Assembly: GCF_000340965.1 (NCBI RefSeq)
Contig: NZ_ANAY01000022.1
Coordinates: 37,946 to 101,945 of the forward strand
Source of the DNA: Nocardiopsis kunsanensis DSM 44524
GTDB taxonomy: Bacteria > Actinomycetota > Actinomycetes > Streptosporangiales > Streptosporangiaceae
Direction: 5' to 3'
Length of the DNA stretch: 64,000 nucleotides
Under the pieces are notes generated by a model that was given only the letters and a program-made list of their open reading frames with translations, made no database searches and had not been told where the DNA came from. Positions 27,341 through 35,800 of the stretch are shown here, one piece after another (the stretch's first letter is position 1; each line of letters begins with the position of its first letter). Both the position numbers and the translations under genes were made by a program.

Positions 27341-28947
27341 GTGGTCTCCTTTCCTGACGGCGTGCGGGGTACGACCAGGGTGAACGTCGAACCCGCCCCG
27401 GGCGTCGACCGCAGGTCCACACGTCCGTGATGAGCCTCGGCGATGGCACGCACGATGGCCAGACCGAGACCCGCGCCGCGCTCGGCCCGGGAGGTGCCGT
27501 TCCCGCGCGAGAACCGCTGGAAGACACGGCCGTGCTCGGCGGGCGGGATGCCGGGGCCGTCGTCGGTGATCCAGAACAGAGCCGCGTCCCGGTGCACGGC
27601 CGACCCGAGGCGGATCGTGCCCCCGGTGCGGGTGTGGTGCACCGCGTTGGCGGCCAGCTGCACCATCGCCTGGGTGACGCGTTGAGGATCCAGTTTCCAG
27701 GAGGCGTCGCCGATCGCCTCCAGACGCCAGTCGCGTTCGCCCAACCCGCGCACCTTTGCGTCGATGTTGCTGGTCAGCTCCGCCAACGACACCGTCGACG
27801 GGTGGACGAAGTGGGGCTGCTGCGCCTTGGCGAGCAACAGCAGGTCCTCGACGATACGGCCCATGCGGTCGAGCTCGTCGGTGACCAGCCGCACCACCTC
27901 ACGGCGTTCCTCCGGGTCGTCGCCCATGAGCTCCAGATGGCCGCGCACGATCGTGATGGGTGTACGCAGCTCGTGCCCGGCGTCGTCGACGAAACGCCGC
28001 TGTTCGGTGAAGGCGCCCTCCAAACGGTCCAACATGCTGTTGAACTGCTCGGCGAGCGCGGCGATGTCGTCGCGGCCCCCGGAAACGTCGATACGCCGGG
28101 TCAGGTCCTCCTCGGTGATCTGGGCGGCCGCACGCCGCACCTGCAGCGCTGGGAGGAGGATGCGCCCGGCCACCCACCACGCGGCGGTGGCGGCGCAGGC
28201 CAGGCCCAGCAGGCTCACCAGCATGACGGTGAACATGGTGGAGGCGACGGCCCCGCTGTCCTCGGCGGTGAAGTAACCGATGACGAACCAGCCCGCGGAG
28301 CCGTCCTGGCCGTCGGGCAGGCGCACCCGGATCTTCTCCCACCGGACCGGGCCCTCCTCGGTGTCGAGGGTGCCGCGGGCATCGGGTGAGTCCAGGATCT
28401 GCCCGGTCGCCTCCGGGTCGGCCGACAGGTCCAGCCGGGGTTCGGAGCCCTGCCGGAACCTTCCGGAGCCGTCCCCGGGGTCCGGCGTGCTGCCTCCGCC
28501 CGGGGGCGCGGAGGGCTCGTCCACCCGGCCGAAGAGGATCTCGTGGTCGGCGGGGTACTGGTGCGCCAGGTGCACCCGGATGAGCTCACCGACGTCGGTG
28601 AAGGGCTCCCCGGTCCCGGGATCCACACCGACCGCCGCGAACTCCTGGAACTCGCCGATCTCCTGCGACAGCGCCTGGTCGACCTGCTCATTGTCACGGG
28701 CCGTCAGAGCGCTCCAGGTGATGAGGTTGACCAGCACCAGCACGAGTCCCATGAGGGAGGACACCCACGCGGTGATGACGAGCCGGGCCGAGACCCGCCG
28801 GCGCCGGGGAGGCTCGGGCATCGGCTCGCGCATGACGATCGTCGGGTACAGCAGGGTGTGTCCCGAACCCCGGTCCGGAACGACGTCCGGGTGTGCGCCG
28901 AGGTCCTGGGTGGTGTCATTGGGCCCGCGGGGTCCCTCAGTCGTCAT
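27337..28947 (-). CDS. Sensor histidine kinase (HAMP-HisKA-HATPase)
   Basis: 536 residues. Cytoplasmic N-terminus, TM1 (LVITAWVSSLMGLVLVLVNL), a large extracytoplasmic sensor region of about 150 residues, TM2 (STMFTVMLVSLLGLACAATA), HAMP, then the H-box DDAGHELRTPITIVRGHLEL, N-box ANAVHHTRTGGTIRL and G-boxes DDGPGIPP and GAGLGLAIV. It partners with the overlapping response regulator. Start ATG 28947 was chosen for the GAGGACGACG site; it overlaps the upstream gene by 11 bases. The stimulus is unknown. Confidence 0.9.
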   Translation of the reverse strand: MTTEGPRGPNDTTQDLGAHPDVVPDRGSGHTLLYPTIVMREPMPEPPRRRRVSARLVITAWVSSLMGLVLVLVNLITWSALTARDNEQVDQALSQEIGEFQEFAAVGVDPGTGEPFTDVGELIRVHLAHQYPADHEILFGRVDEPSAPPGGGSTPDPGDGSGRFRQGSEPRLDLSADPEATGQILDSPDARGTLDTEEGPVRWEKIRVRLPDGQDGSAGWFVIGYFTAEDSGAVASTMFTVMLVSLLGLACAATAAWWVAGRILLPALQVRRAAAQITEEDLTRRIDVSGGRDDIAALAEQFNSMLDRLEGAFTEQRRFVDDAGHELRTPITIVRGHLELMGDDPEERREVVRLVTDELDRMGRIVEDLLLLAKAQQPHFVHPSTVSLAELTSNIDAKVRGLGERDWRLEAIGDASWKLDPQRVTQAMVQLAANAVHHTRTGGTIRLGSAVHRDAALFWITDDGPGIPPAEHGRVFQRFSRGNGTSRAERGAGLGLAIVRAIAEAHHGRVDLRSTPGAGSTFTLVVPRTPSGKETT

Positions 28948-29278
28948 CGTCGTCCTCGTCGCAGTCGACCTCGCCGGGGGTGTTCGGGGCCGGCGTGTGA
29001 CTCGGCTCGGCCTCGGGTGTCTTCGTCTCCTCGTCGTCGTGCACCCCGTCGCCGTCACGGTCCACGACCGGGGGCGGGGGCGTCACGGTGTCCTCCTCCG
29101 AGGGCGGGGCCGGCGTGGCGTCCGGGGACTCACCGACCACCACCTCCACCGGCGGGGAAACCCGCGTCTCCCCGTTCCACAGGACCCAGACCATGGCCCC
29201 GGCGGCCAGCGCTGCCAGGACCCCGGCGGCCAGAGCGGCCAGCGCACCGGCGACGGCGAGGACGAACGGAGATCTCAT
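28937..29278 (-). CDS. Small membrane-anchored acidic protein upstream of the two-component system
   Basis: 113 residues from ATG 29278 (GGGAG upstream). One hydrophobic segment (MRSPFVLAVAGALAALAAGV to about residue 35), then an extracytoplasmic Pro/Glu-rich domain with the calcium-type motif DRDGDGVHDDEE and an extremely acidic tail (CDEDDDDD). The DxDxDG loop resembles thrombospondin type 3 and EF-hand-like repeats. It overlaps the kinase gene, so it may be an accessory sensor or a metal-binding partner. No family was recognised. Confidence 0.65.
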   Translation of the reverse strand: MRSPFVLAVAGALAALAAGVLAALAAGAMVWVLWNGETRVSPPVEVVVGESPDATPAPPSEEDTVTPPPPVVDRDGDGVHDDEETKTPEAEPSHTPAPNTPGEVDCDEDDDDD

Positions 29279-29320
29279 GGCCCGGATTCTCCCGGACGAA
29301 GACACACACAGGATGAAACG

Positions 29321-29343
29321 CACATGAAGAACGCTTCATCTTC
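29321..29343. promoter_or_regulatory. Response-regulator-like operator, copy 2
   Basis: CACATGAAG, AACGC, TTCATCTTC, 43 bases upstream of the small acidic protein that heads the two-component operon. A further TTTCAT half-site lies just downstream on the minus strand (29311-29318 region). Confidence 0.65.
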
Positions 29344-29447
29344 GTCGGGGTTCACCGGGCCGGACATCACGGGGCCGTCCACCCTCGTCCCCACCCACAA
29401 GAAACAGGCCAGAGACAGAAGCGAACCTCCGCCCCAGGGGGTCTCCG

Positions 29448-30462
29448 TGCTCAACCACGTGAGGGGCCGAGCCCCAGCGCACGTGCACGGTGCAAGACCT
29501 CCCCCGCCACAAGAAATCCAGATGCTCAGCCACACAAAGGGCCGAGCCCCAGCGCACGTACACGGTGCAAGGGCTCCCCTCCCCCATAAGCGACAGGTCT
29601 GCTCAGCCACAGTCGGCGCGCGGTGCGTCGCCCCTTGGCCGAAGTCCCCCATGCGCGTTCCGCGTGGTGGTCTCCCGAGCCCTCCTTACGCGGTCTCTGG
29701 ACGCCCGGAGCCCCTCGACCACCAACGCACGGGGGACGCGTGAGCCCGCGCCGTGCCCTTGAGCTCGGCCGGGGCAAGGCCCCTCCCCACAAGAGGGGGA
29801 GAAGGCCTGCGCAGAGCCGCACGTCAGGGGGTGTGGACCCCGGCCACAGACGAAGCCCGGCCCCAGGAACGGGGCACGGGACCGCAGACGTAAAACCACG
29901 AACACACCCTGAAAAAAGAAGAAGAGTCTGAAGGGAGGGAGGCCTTGCACCGTGCAGGTGCGCTGGGGCTCGGCTCTTTGTGTGGTTGAGCGCGGACACC
30001 CCCTGGGGCGGGGGCCTGTTTCTGTCTCTTCCCTTTCCTTGGGGGAGGGGCCTTCCCCCGGTTGAGCCCAAAGACACGGTGCGGGCTCACGCGCTTCTGT
30101 GCCCACATGGCTGGTGGGCTCCGGGCGTCCAGAGACCGCGTAAGGATGGCATGTGAGGCCACCGCGTGGTACGCGCGGAGACTCCGGGGTTTCTGTGGCA
30201 CCGGGGGCGCGCACCCCGCGAAGACTGTGGCTGAGCAGGCCTGTCTCCCGTGGGAAGGGGAGACCCAGCACCGTGCACCTGCGCTGGGGCCCAGCCCCTC
30301 ATGTGGCTGAGCACATCGGTTTCTTATGGCCGGGGAGGCCCAGCACCGTGCATGTGCTCTGGGGCCCAGCCCTTCACGTGGCTGAGCACTCTGTTCCGTG
30401 TGGCGGGGGAGACCTTGCACCGTGCTCGTGTTTTGGGACGAAGCCTCTTGTGCGGTTGAGCG
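29448..30462. repeat. Giant imperfect palindrome built of about 75-bp repeats
   Basis: Left and right halves match in inverted order. A near-identical 31-bp block is at 29683-29713 (minus) and 30116-30146 (plus), within it GCGTCCAGAGACCGCGTAAG. Outward of it each arm carries GACTGTGGCTGAGCA and then repeats of a 49-bp core of the type TTGCACCGTGCACGTGCGC plus TGGGGCTCGGCCC plus GTGGCTGAGCA. Left cores: 29448-29496 and 29523-29571. Right cores: 30265-30313, 30340-30388 and 30414-30462, and an axis-proximal one at 29944-29992. The axis is near 29915. Confidence 0.85.
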
Positions 30463-30578
30463 GGCCTGTTTTCTGTGGATGCAGGTCCCGCTCCCGGGGT
30501 GCGTTCCCGTGGTGGACGGTCGGGTATCCACTGGGTGTCCGGGCCACCACGGCCACGACCCAGGAAGGAGGCGCGAGG

Positions 30579-31577
30579 ATGGGCAGATTCGTCATGAACG
30601 CGCGTGAGAACTTGGTGCAGCAGGCGTTGGAGGGGCTGGAGGTCTCCGACGGCGATCTGGTCCGCCTCAACCGTGACCCGGATTTCGTCACCCGGGCCGA
30701 ACCCGCGCGGGACGAGGTCGCGGTGGTCTCCGGTGGCGGATCGGGGCACGAGCCGCTGCACACCGGTTTCGTGGGCCGGGGCATGCTCCACGCTGCCGTC
30801 CCCGGTGACGTCTTCGCCAGCCCGACAGCGCTCCAGGTGCGGGCCGCCATCGAGGCCACCGACACCGGGCGGGGCACCGTCCTGATCATCAAGAACTACA
30901 CGGGCGACGTGCTCAACTTCTCCATCGCCGCCGACCTGCTCTCGAACACGCACACGGTGGAGACCGTGCTGGTCGACGACGACCTCGCCACCAGCAGCGA
31001 GGAGGAGGGCGGTCCGGGGCGGCGCGGTACCGCAGCGGTCGTCGTCACGGAGAAGGTCTGCGGCGCCGCCGCCGCCGAGGCGGGCGCCTCCGTCGACCGG
31101 GTCCGTGACCTGGGCCGGAAGGTCGTCTCGCGCTCGGCGACCCTCGGGATGTCCTTCCGGGCGCCCACCAACCCGCTCACCGGGCTGCGCTCCTTCGAGT
31201 TGGAGGAGGGCGAGGTCGAGTTCGGTGTCGGTATCCACGGCGAACGCGGCATCGAGACCCGCCGTCCCTCCGGTGAGGCCGCCGACCTCGTGGAGAGCCT
31301 GGCCTCGCCGCTGGTGGAGGCCCTCGGGCTCGACCGCGGGGCACCGGTCCTGGCGGTCGTCAACGGGCTCGGCGCCACCCACGGCCTCGAACTGTCGGTG
31401 GCCGCGTTCGAGCTCCGCCGCTTCCTGGAGGGCAAGGGTCTGAGCCTGGAACGCACCCTGGTCGGCCCCTACGTGACCTCGCTCGACATGAAGGGTTTCT
31501 CCATCACACTCACCGCCCTCGACGACGAGCTGACCGAACTCTGGGACGCACCGGTGCACACGCCGGCCCTGCGCTGA
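30579..31577 (+). CDS. dhaK: Dihydroxyacetone kinase subunit DhaK
   Basis: 332 residues. Substrate loop GGGSGHEPLHTGFVG (52-66), the catalytic aspartate in NYTGDVLNF (D110) and the histidine H220 in GIHGERGIE that forms the covalent hemiaminal with dihydroxyacetone. AAGGAGG precedes ATG 30579; the frame is open further upstream only through the repeat region. dhaL follows by 32 bases. In PTS-dependent systems DhaM supplies phosphate; dhaM is not in this window. Confidence 0.95.
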   Translation: MGRFVMNARENLVQQALEGLEVSDGDLVRLNRDPDFVTRAEPARDEVAVVSGGGSGHEPLHTGFVGRGMLHAAVPGDVFASPTALQVRAAIEATDTGRGTVLIIKNYTGDVLNFSIAADLLSNTHTVETVLVDDDLATSSEEEGGPGRRGTAAVVVTEKVCGAAAAEAGASVDRVRDLGRKVVSRSATLGMSFRAPTNPLTGLRSFELEEGEVEFGVGIHGERGIETRRPSGEAADLVESLASPLVEALGLDRGAPVLAVVNGLGATHGLELSVAAFELRRFLEGKGLSLERTLVGPYVTSLDMKGFSITLTALDDELTELWDAPVHTPALR

Positions 31578-31609
31578 CCCCCACGTGCACGACGGGAAGA
31601 GGGAACACC

Positions 31610-32239
31610 ATGACCGACACAGGTGACACGGCCCGGTTGAGCGGACCCGACGCGAGAGCGTGGTTCCTCGCCTTCGCCGACCGGATCTCCCGGGGCGCCG
31701 ACGACCTCACCGACCTCGACCGCAGGGCCGGCGACGGTGATTTCGGCTGGAACATCGACACGTCCCTCGGCCGGGCGCGCTCGGCCCTGCAGGACATCGA
31801 CGCCGTCCATCCGGCCGAGGTCTTCGGGACGGTCTCCGACACCTTCCTCGCCTCCGGCGGTACCAGCGGCCCCCTGTTCGGGCTCTGGTTCGGCCGTGTG
31901 GCCCACGGGCCCGAGGAGCCCTGGACCGTCGCCGACCTGGCGATGGCCTTCGACACCGCCACGGCCGCGGTCCAACGGCTCGGTGGTGCGCAGGTCGGAC
32001 AGAAGACCATGGTCGATGCGATGGCCCCGGCGGTGCAGGCCCTCGCCGGGACCGCGCGGCCGGGGTGGCGCGAGGCACTCGGGGAAGCGGCCGAGGCCGC
32101 ATCCGCGGGGGCCGACTCCACCGGCGGGATGGTCGCCCGCAAGGGCCGCGCCAGTTACCTGGGCGAACGTGCCGCCGACGTGGTCGACCCCGGCGCCCTG
32201 TCCATCGCCTGGTTCTTCGCGAGCGCCGCCGACGTGTGA
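31610..32239 (+). CDS. dhaL: Dihydroxyacetone kinase subunit DhaL (ADP-binding)
   Basis: 209 residues. The nucleotide/Mg site DRRAGDGDFGWN (about 39-50) carries the three aspartates of DhaL. The later motifs GGTSGPLFG and GQKTMVDAMAP are typical. DhaL holds ADP that is rephosphorylated by DhaM and passes phosphate to DHA on DhaK. The absence of dhaM directly downstream, where it usually lies, is notable. Confidence 0.94.
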   Translation: MTDTGDTARLSGPDARAWFLAFADRISRGADDLTDLDRRAGDGDFGWNIDTSLGRARSALQDIDAVHPAEVFGTVSDTFLASGGTSGPLFGLWFGRVAHGPEEPWTVADLAMAFDTATAAVQRLGGAQVGQKTMVDAMAPAVQALAGTARPGWREALGEAAEAASAGADSTGGMVARKGRASYLGERAADVVDPGALSIAWFFASAADV

Positions 32240-32346
32240 GCCGGGCACGCCGAACTCGGCCGGACGGATGACCGATCGGCCGATCCGTGTCCGGGACCGT
32301 CCGCGGGATCCTGGCCTCCGACCCCGAAACACCGGAGGAGACCCAG

Positions 32347-33522
32347 ATGTCCACACCGGACACCCGGACACGGAGGGAACGTGTGCTCGCGCCCGATCTC
32401 GCGCGCGGGTTCATGCTGTTGCTCATCGCCATGGCCTACGCCGGGGTGTACGTCGGCGTCGGGTTCGGCACCGACGTCTCGGGGGAGGGCTTCCTCGACC
32501 GGACCGCCTCCGCAGTGACCCACCTGCTGCTCGACAACCGTGCCTTCCCGATGTTCGCGATCCTCTTCGGGTACGGGATGGCGTGGATGGTGAGCCGTCA
32601 GACCGGACGCGGTACCGACGACCGCGAGATCCGCCGCTTGTTGCGCCGCCGCGGATGGTTCCTGCTGCTCTTCGGCTTCGTGCACGCCCTGTTCGTCTTC
32701 CCCGGGGAGATCCTCACCTCCTACGGTCTGGCCGCCCTGGTCACCGGGTGGCTGCTGTTGCGCTCGAACCGGGCGATCGTGCGTGCCGCCGTGGTCTTCG
32801 CGGTGTTCTACGTGGTGACCGTGCCCCTCGGCATGATCGGGATGCAGGCAGCGATGCAGATGGAGGGCGCTGGGGCCTCTTTCGCCGTCCCCGGTTACCT
32901 CACCGCGCAGGACTGGGTGGAGCGGTTCGTCGGCCTGCCCTTCGGTCCGGTGTTCCTGGCGGTGACCTACCCGCTGTTCCTGTTGGTCGTGATCGGGTTC
33001 CGGGCCGGGCGTGCCCGCATCTTCGACGACCCGCAGGCGCACCGCCGGCTGTTGGTCCGTGTCGCTGTCGTGGGCATCGCGGTGTCGGTGGCCGGGGCGC
33101 TGCCCTCCGCCCTCATGGCGCTCGGTGCCATGGAGCCCGGCGTGGTCGAGGGTGGTCTGCTGCTCGGCCTGCAGGTGCTGACCGGGGTGGCCGGAGGTGC
33201 CGGGTACGCGGCCGCGTTCACCCTGCTCGCGATCGTCCTGGAACGCCGCAAGGGGCCCCTCACTCGGGCGGTCGCAGCGATGGGGCAGCGTTCGTTGACG
33301 TTCTACATCCTGAACTCGGTGCTGGTCGCGGTGGTCCTGCAGCCCGACCTCGTGGGTCTCGGAACCACGCTGGGCGGGTTCGGTGCGCTGGTCACGGCGG
33401 TCCTGGTCTGGGGTGTGTCCCTGGCCCTGGCCACCTGGCTGGACCGCACCGGGCGTCCCGGGCCGTTGGACGCCCTCATGCGCAGGTGTGTGTACGCGGG
33501 ACGCACGCGCGCAGGCAGGTGA
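32347..33522 (+). CDS. DUF418 family membrane protein
   Basis: 391 residues with about ten transmembrane segments. The N-terminus VLAPDLARGFMLLLIAMAYA and FPMFAILFGYGMAWM match the YeiB/DUF418 family, as does the C-terminal block RSLTFYILNSVLVAVVL with the final AxWLxRTGRPGPLDALMR pattern (the DUF418 signature GPLExLxR). Function is unknown; the family is proposed to transport or modify envelope components. Start at 32347 behind GGAGGAG. A hairpin follows. Confidence 0.85.
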   Translation: MSTPDTRTRRERVLAPDLARGFMLLLIAMAYAGVYVGVGFGTDVSGEGFLDRTASAVTHLLLDNRAFPMFAILFGYGMAWMVSRQTGRGTDDREIRRLLRRRGWFLLLFGFVHALFVFPGEILTSYGLAALVTGWLLLRSNRAIVRAAVVFAVFYVVTVPLGMIGMQAAMQMEGAGASFAVPGYLTAQDWVERFVGLPFGPVFLAVTYPLFLLVVIGFRAGRARIFDDPQAHRRLLVRVAVVGIAVSVAGALPSALMALGAMEPGVVEGGLLLGLQVLTGVAGGAGYAAAFTLLAIVLERRKGPLTRAVAAMGQRSLTFYILNSVLVAVVLQPDLVGLGTTLGGFGALVTAVLVWGVSLALATWLDRTGRPGPLDALMRRCVYAGRTRAGR

Positions 33523-33541
33523 GGGCGGTGCGGACCGGTCG

Positions 33542-33570
33542 GGTGCCGTGCTCGTGGGCGGCACGGCACC
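33542..33570 (+). terminator. Hairpin after the DUF418 gene
   Basis: Ten-bp arms GGTGCCGTGC / GCACGGCACC with a 9-base loop, 20 bases after the stop. Confidence 0.6.
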
Positions 33571-33642
33571 TGGTTCCGGTGGCGGACGTTCGTCCCCGTT
33601 TCTCTCTCCCCCGGGGGACATGGATCCGATGTTCGGGGCACA

Positions 33643-34461
33643 ATGGAACATATGGCTACCCCCGTGTCACCCCCCGCAAGGATCCCCGCCAGTTTCTCCG
33701 CCCGATCCGCCCTGATCGCCGTGGCCACCGCCGGTGTCCTCGCGGTCGGTACGGCCCTGGTTCCCGCCCCTGCCCCCGCCACCGCCGCCCCGTCGGCCCC
33801 GGCCGTTTCGGCCCCGAGCACAGGGGCCCCGGCACCCGCCGCCCCGGCCGAGACCGGCGTCACCGAGGACCTGCGTTCCGGTGACAGCGGCTCCCAGGTC
33901 ACCGCGCTCCAGGAACGCCTGTCCGAACTGGGTTACTGGGTCGGTGCTGTCGACGGCGAGTTCGGTCTGCACACCGAGCACGCCGTGATCGCTCTCCAGA
34001 AGGCCGCCGGTATCGGCCGCGACGGCATCGTCGGTCCCAACACCCGCGAGGCGCTCGACGAAGGCGCGGTGCCCTCGGCGACCACGTCCGAGGGCTCGGT
34101 CGTGGAGATCGACCTCGACAACCAGCTGCTCCTGGTCGTCTCCGACGGCGAGGTGCAGTCGACCATCCACACCTCCACCGGTTCCGGTGACACCTACGAG
34201 GGCGATGACGGCAGCGAGCGCATCGCCACCACCCCCACCGGCACCTACCAGGTCTTCCGCGAGGTCGACTCCTGGGACCCGGGCCCCTACGGCGCGCTGT
34301 ACAAGCCCAAGTACTTCAACGGCGGAATCGCTGTGCACGGTTACCCGAGTGTGCCCGCCCAGCCCGCCTCCAAGGGCTGTGCCCGAGTGAGTCTGGGCGC
34401 GATGGACTGGCTCTGGGACAACGGACACCTGGACGTCCACACCACCGTCGTCGTGCACTGA
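33643..34461 (+). CDS. L,D-transpeptidase with peptidoglycan-binding domain
   Basis: 272 residues. Signal peptide (SALIAVATAGVLAVGTALVP, then Ala/Pro-rich spacer), a PG_binding_1 domain (about 75-140: DSGSQVTALQERLSELGYWV, GIVGPNTREALDE), and a YkuD catalytic domain (about 150-272) ending in HGYPSVPAQPASKGCARVS. The catalytic cysteine is in SKGC, with the first histidine of the HG motif present; lysine replaces the usual histidine of SHGC. It would form 3-3 peptidoglycan cross-links outside the membrane. ATG 33652 is an alternative start; neither has a strong ribosome site. Confidence 0.88.
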   Translation: MEHMATPVSPPARIPASFSARSALIAVATAGVLAVGTALVPAPAPATAAPSAPAVSAPSTGAPAPAAPAETGVTEDLRSGDSGSQVTALQERLSELGYWVGAVDGEFGLHTEHAVIALQKAAGIGRDGIVGPNTREALDEGAVPSATTSEGSVVEIDLDNQLLLVVSDGEVQSTIHTSTGSGDTYEGDDGSERIATTPTGTYQVFREVDSWDPGPYGALYKPKYFNGGIAVHGYPSVPAQPASKGCARVSLGAMDWLWDNGHLDVHTTVVVH

Positions 34462-34488
34462 CCCGTACAGGCCCACGGACACAGGACC

Positions 34489-34526
34489 GGCCGGGGCCGG
34501 GGGCGAGCTCGCCCCCGGCCCCGGCC
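34489..34526 (+). terminator. Perfect 19-bp-arm hairpin after the L,D-transpeptidase
   Basis: GGCCGGGGCCGGGGGCGAG and its exact complement directly abut, 27 bases after the stop. Confidence 0.75.
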
Positions 34527-34585
34527 GTGCGTGGGGGTCGGGGAGGATGGGTCCGGCGGGCGGAGGAACCGCTCGGGGAAGAGGA

Positions 34586-35413
34586 GTGCCGTTGCCGTTC
34601 CGTATTGCGACCCGGCCCGGGCGTGCAGACCGGGCGAACGAGGACTTCGCGGCCGCGACCGACCGCACCGCCGTCGTGCTCGACGGTGTGAGCGCACAAC
34701 CCGGCAACGGGTGCGTGCACGGTGTGGCCTGGTACACCCGCCGGCTCGGAGGACTGCTGCTGGCCGGAGCCGACTCCGGTGCCCCGCTGCGCACCGCCCT
34801 GGCCGAGGCGATCGGGGCGGCATCCTCCCTGCACGCCGACGACTGCGACCTCACCCTGCAGGAGACCCCTTCAGCCACCGTGGTCGTGGCCCGGACGGTG
34901 GGTGCCCACCTGGAGTACCTGGTGCTCTCGGACTCGGTGCTGGTCGTGTCCGATCCGTCGGGCGTACGCCTGTTGGCCGAGACCCGACTGGAGCAAGTGC
35001 GCGACCAGCTGGCCCGCGTTCCCTACGGGAGCGCTGCGGACACCCCGGAACGCGACGAGGAGGAGCGCCGCCGCCGCGACGCCGTACGTGCCCGCCGTAA
35101 CGTCGCCGGCGGGTTCTGGACGGCCGGCGCCGACCCGCGTGCGGCCGATGCCGCCCTCGTCGGGTCGATACCGTTGGAGCACGTGCGGGGATGGGCGGCG
35201 ATGACCGACGGGGCCTCACGCGCCGTCGACGTGTTCGGTGCCCACGACTGGTCCTCCGCGGTCGACCTGGCGTTGAACCACGGACCACTCGCACTGATCG
35301 AGCAGGTCAGGGCTTTGGAAACGGCCGATCCGGACGGAGACGGTTTCCCGCGGGGCAAGAGTAGCGACGACGCGACCGTTCTGACCTGGACCCCAGATTT
35401 CGGTCGAAGTTGA
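34586..35413 (+). CDS. PP2C-like serine/threonine phosphatase
   Basis: 275 residues. Motifs of the PPM fold: RANEDFAAATDRTAVVLDGV near the N-terminus (metal-binding aspartate in VLDG), the VVVARTVGAHLEYLVLSDS strand pair and MTDGASRAVD near residue 210, with the final SSDDATVLTW matching the C-terminal DDxT motif. No membrane or sensor domain. GTG 34586 has GGGGAAG upstream; TTG 34592 is an alternative. No cognate kinase is in the window. A short hairpin (35429-35444) follows. Confidence 0.78.
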   Translation: MPLPFRIATRPGRADRANEDFAAATDRTAVVLDGVSAQPGNGCVHGVAWYTRRLGGLLLAGADSGAPLRTALAEAIGAASSLHADDCDLTLQETPSATVVVARTVGAHLEYLVLSDSVLVVSDPSGVRLLAETRLEQVRDQLARVPYGSAADTPERDEEERRRRDAVRARRNVAGGFWTAGADPRAADAALVGSIPLEHVRGWAAMTDGASRAVDVFGAHDWSSAVDLALNHGPLALIEQVRALETADPDGDGFPRGKSSDDATVLTWTPDFGRS

Positions 35414-35800
35414 AAACCCTATTCCGGTCAGCGATTTATCGCTGCCTGACAACGCGATCCGCAGAAGACCCGTCCTACGGAAACAGCGGGGGCGGATCGC
35501 GGTCCCTCGGGCATTTCTCCCGGTAGTCGCACCCTCACAGGGTGATCGGGGCCGACGCCGAACATGAATTACTCATGCTTTCCCTCCCCTTGCGGGGCCG
35601 GGTTCCCGCGTACAGAGAGGCTTAAGCTTTCGCGGGTCGGTATCGTCCGGTAGATTTCTCTCAAGACGAACAGTCGGGGATCTTCTTCATCTCGTTCGGT
35701 CCACCCCGCTCCAGGCGAGCCTCTCGCCCCAGCGCACCCGCCGGAACACGGTCGGAAGCGCCGCCGAAACCCGGAGTAGTTTCGTGAAGGGAGCTTTCTC
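35414..35800. other. Intergenic region before the short HTH gene
   Basis: 387 bases. It starts with the hairpin CAGCGAT-TT-ATCGCTG (35429-35444), a probable terminator. TAGATT at 35651-35656 is a possible -10 for the next gene. No other gene is supported. Confidence 0.45.

Larger units (their letters stand above)
29279..30578. other. 1.3-kb gene-free divergent region with the second giant palindrome
   Basis: Between the two-component operon (minus) and dhaK (plus). It holds the operator 29321-29343, the palindrome 29448-30462, and a short leader before dhaK. Long frames here are low-complexity by-products of repeats and lack ribosome sites. Confidence 0.7.

Noticed and set aside
29448..30462. 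CRISPR array
   Set aside because: Repeat cores (49 bp) are longer than CRISPR repeats and diverged, spacers resemble each other, repeats occur on both strands around an axis, and no cas genes are present.
29275..30531. Protein-coding reading of the 75-bp repeats (repeated PCTCAGARP-type peptide)
   Set aside because: The peptide is only a translation of the DNA repeat; no start with ribosome site, no conserved fold, and the frame fails in the degenerate copies.
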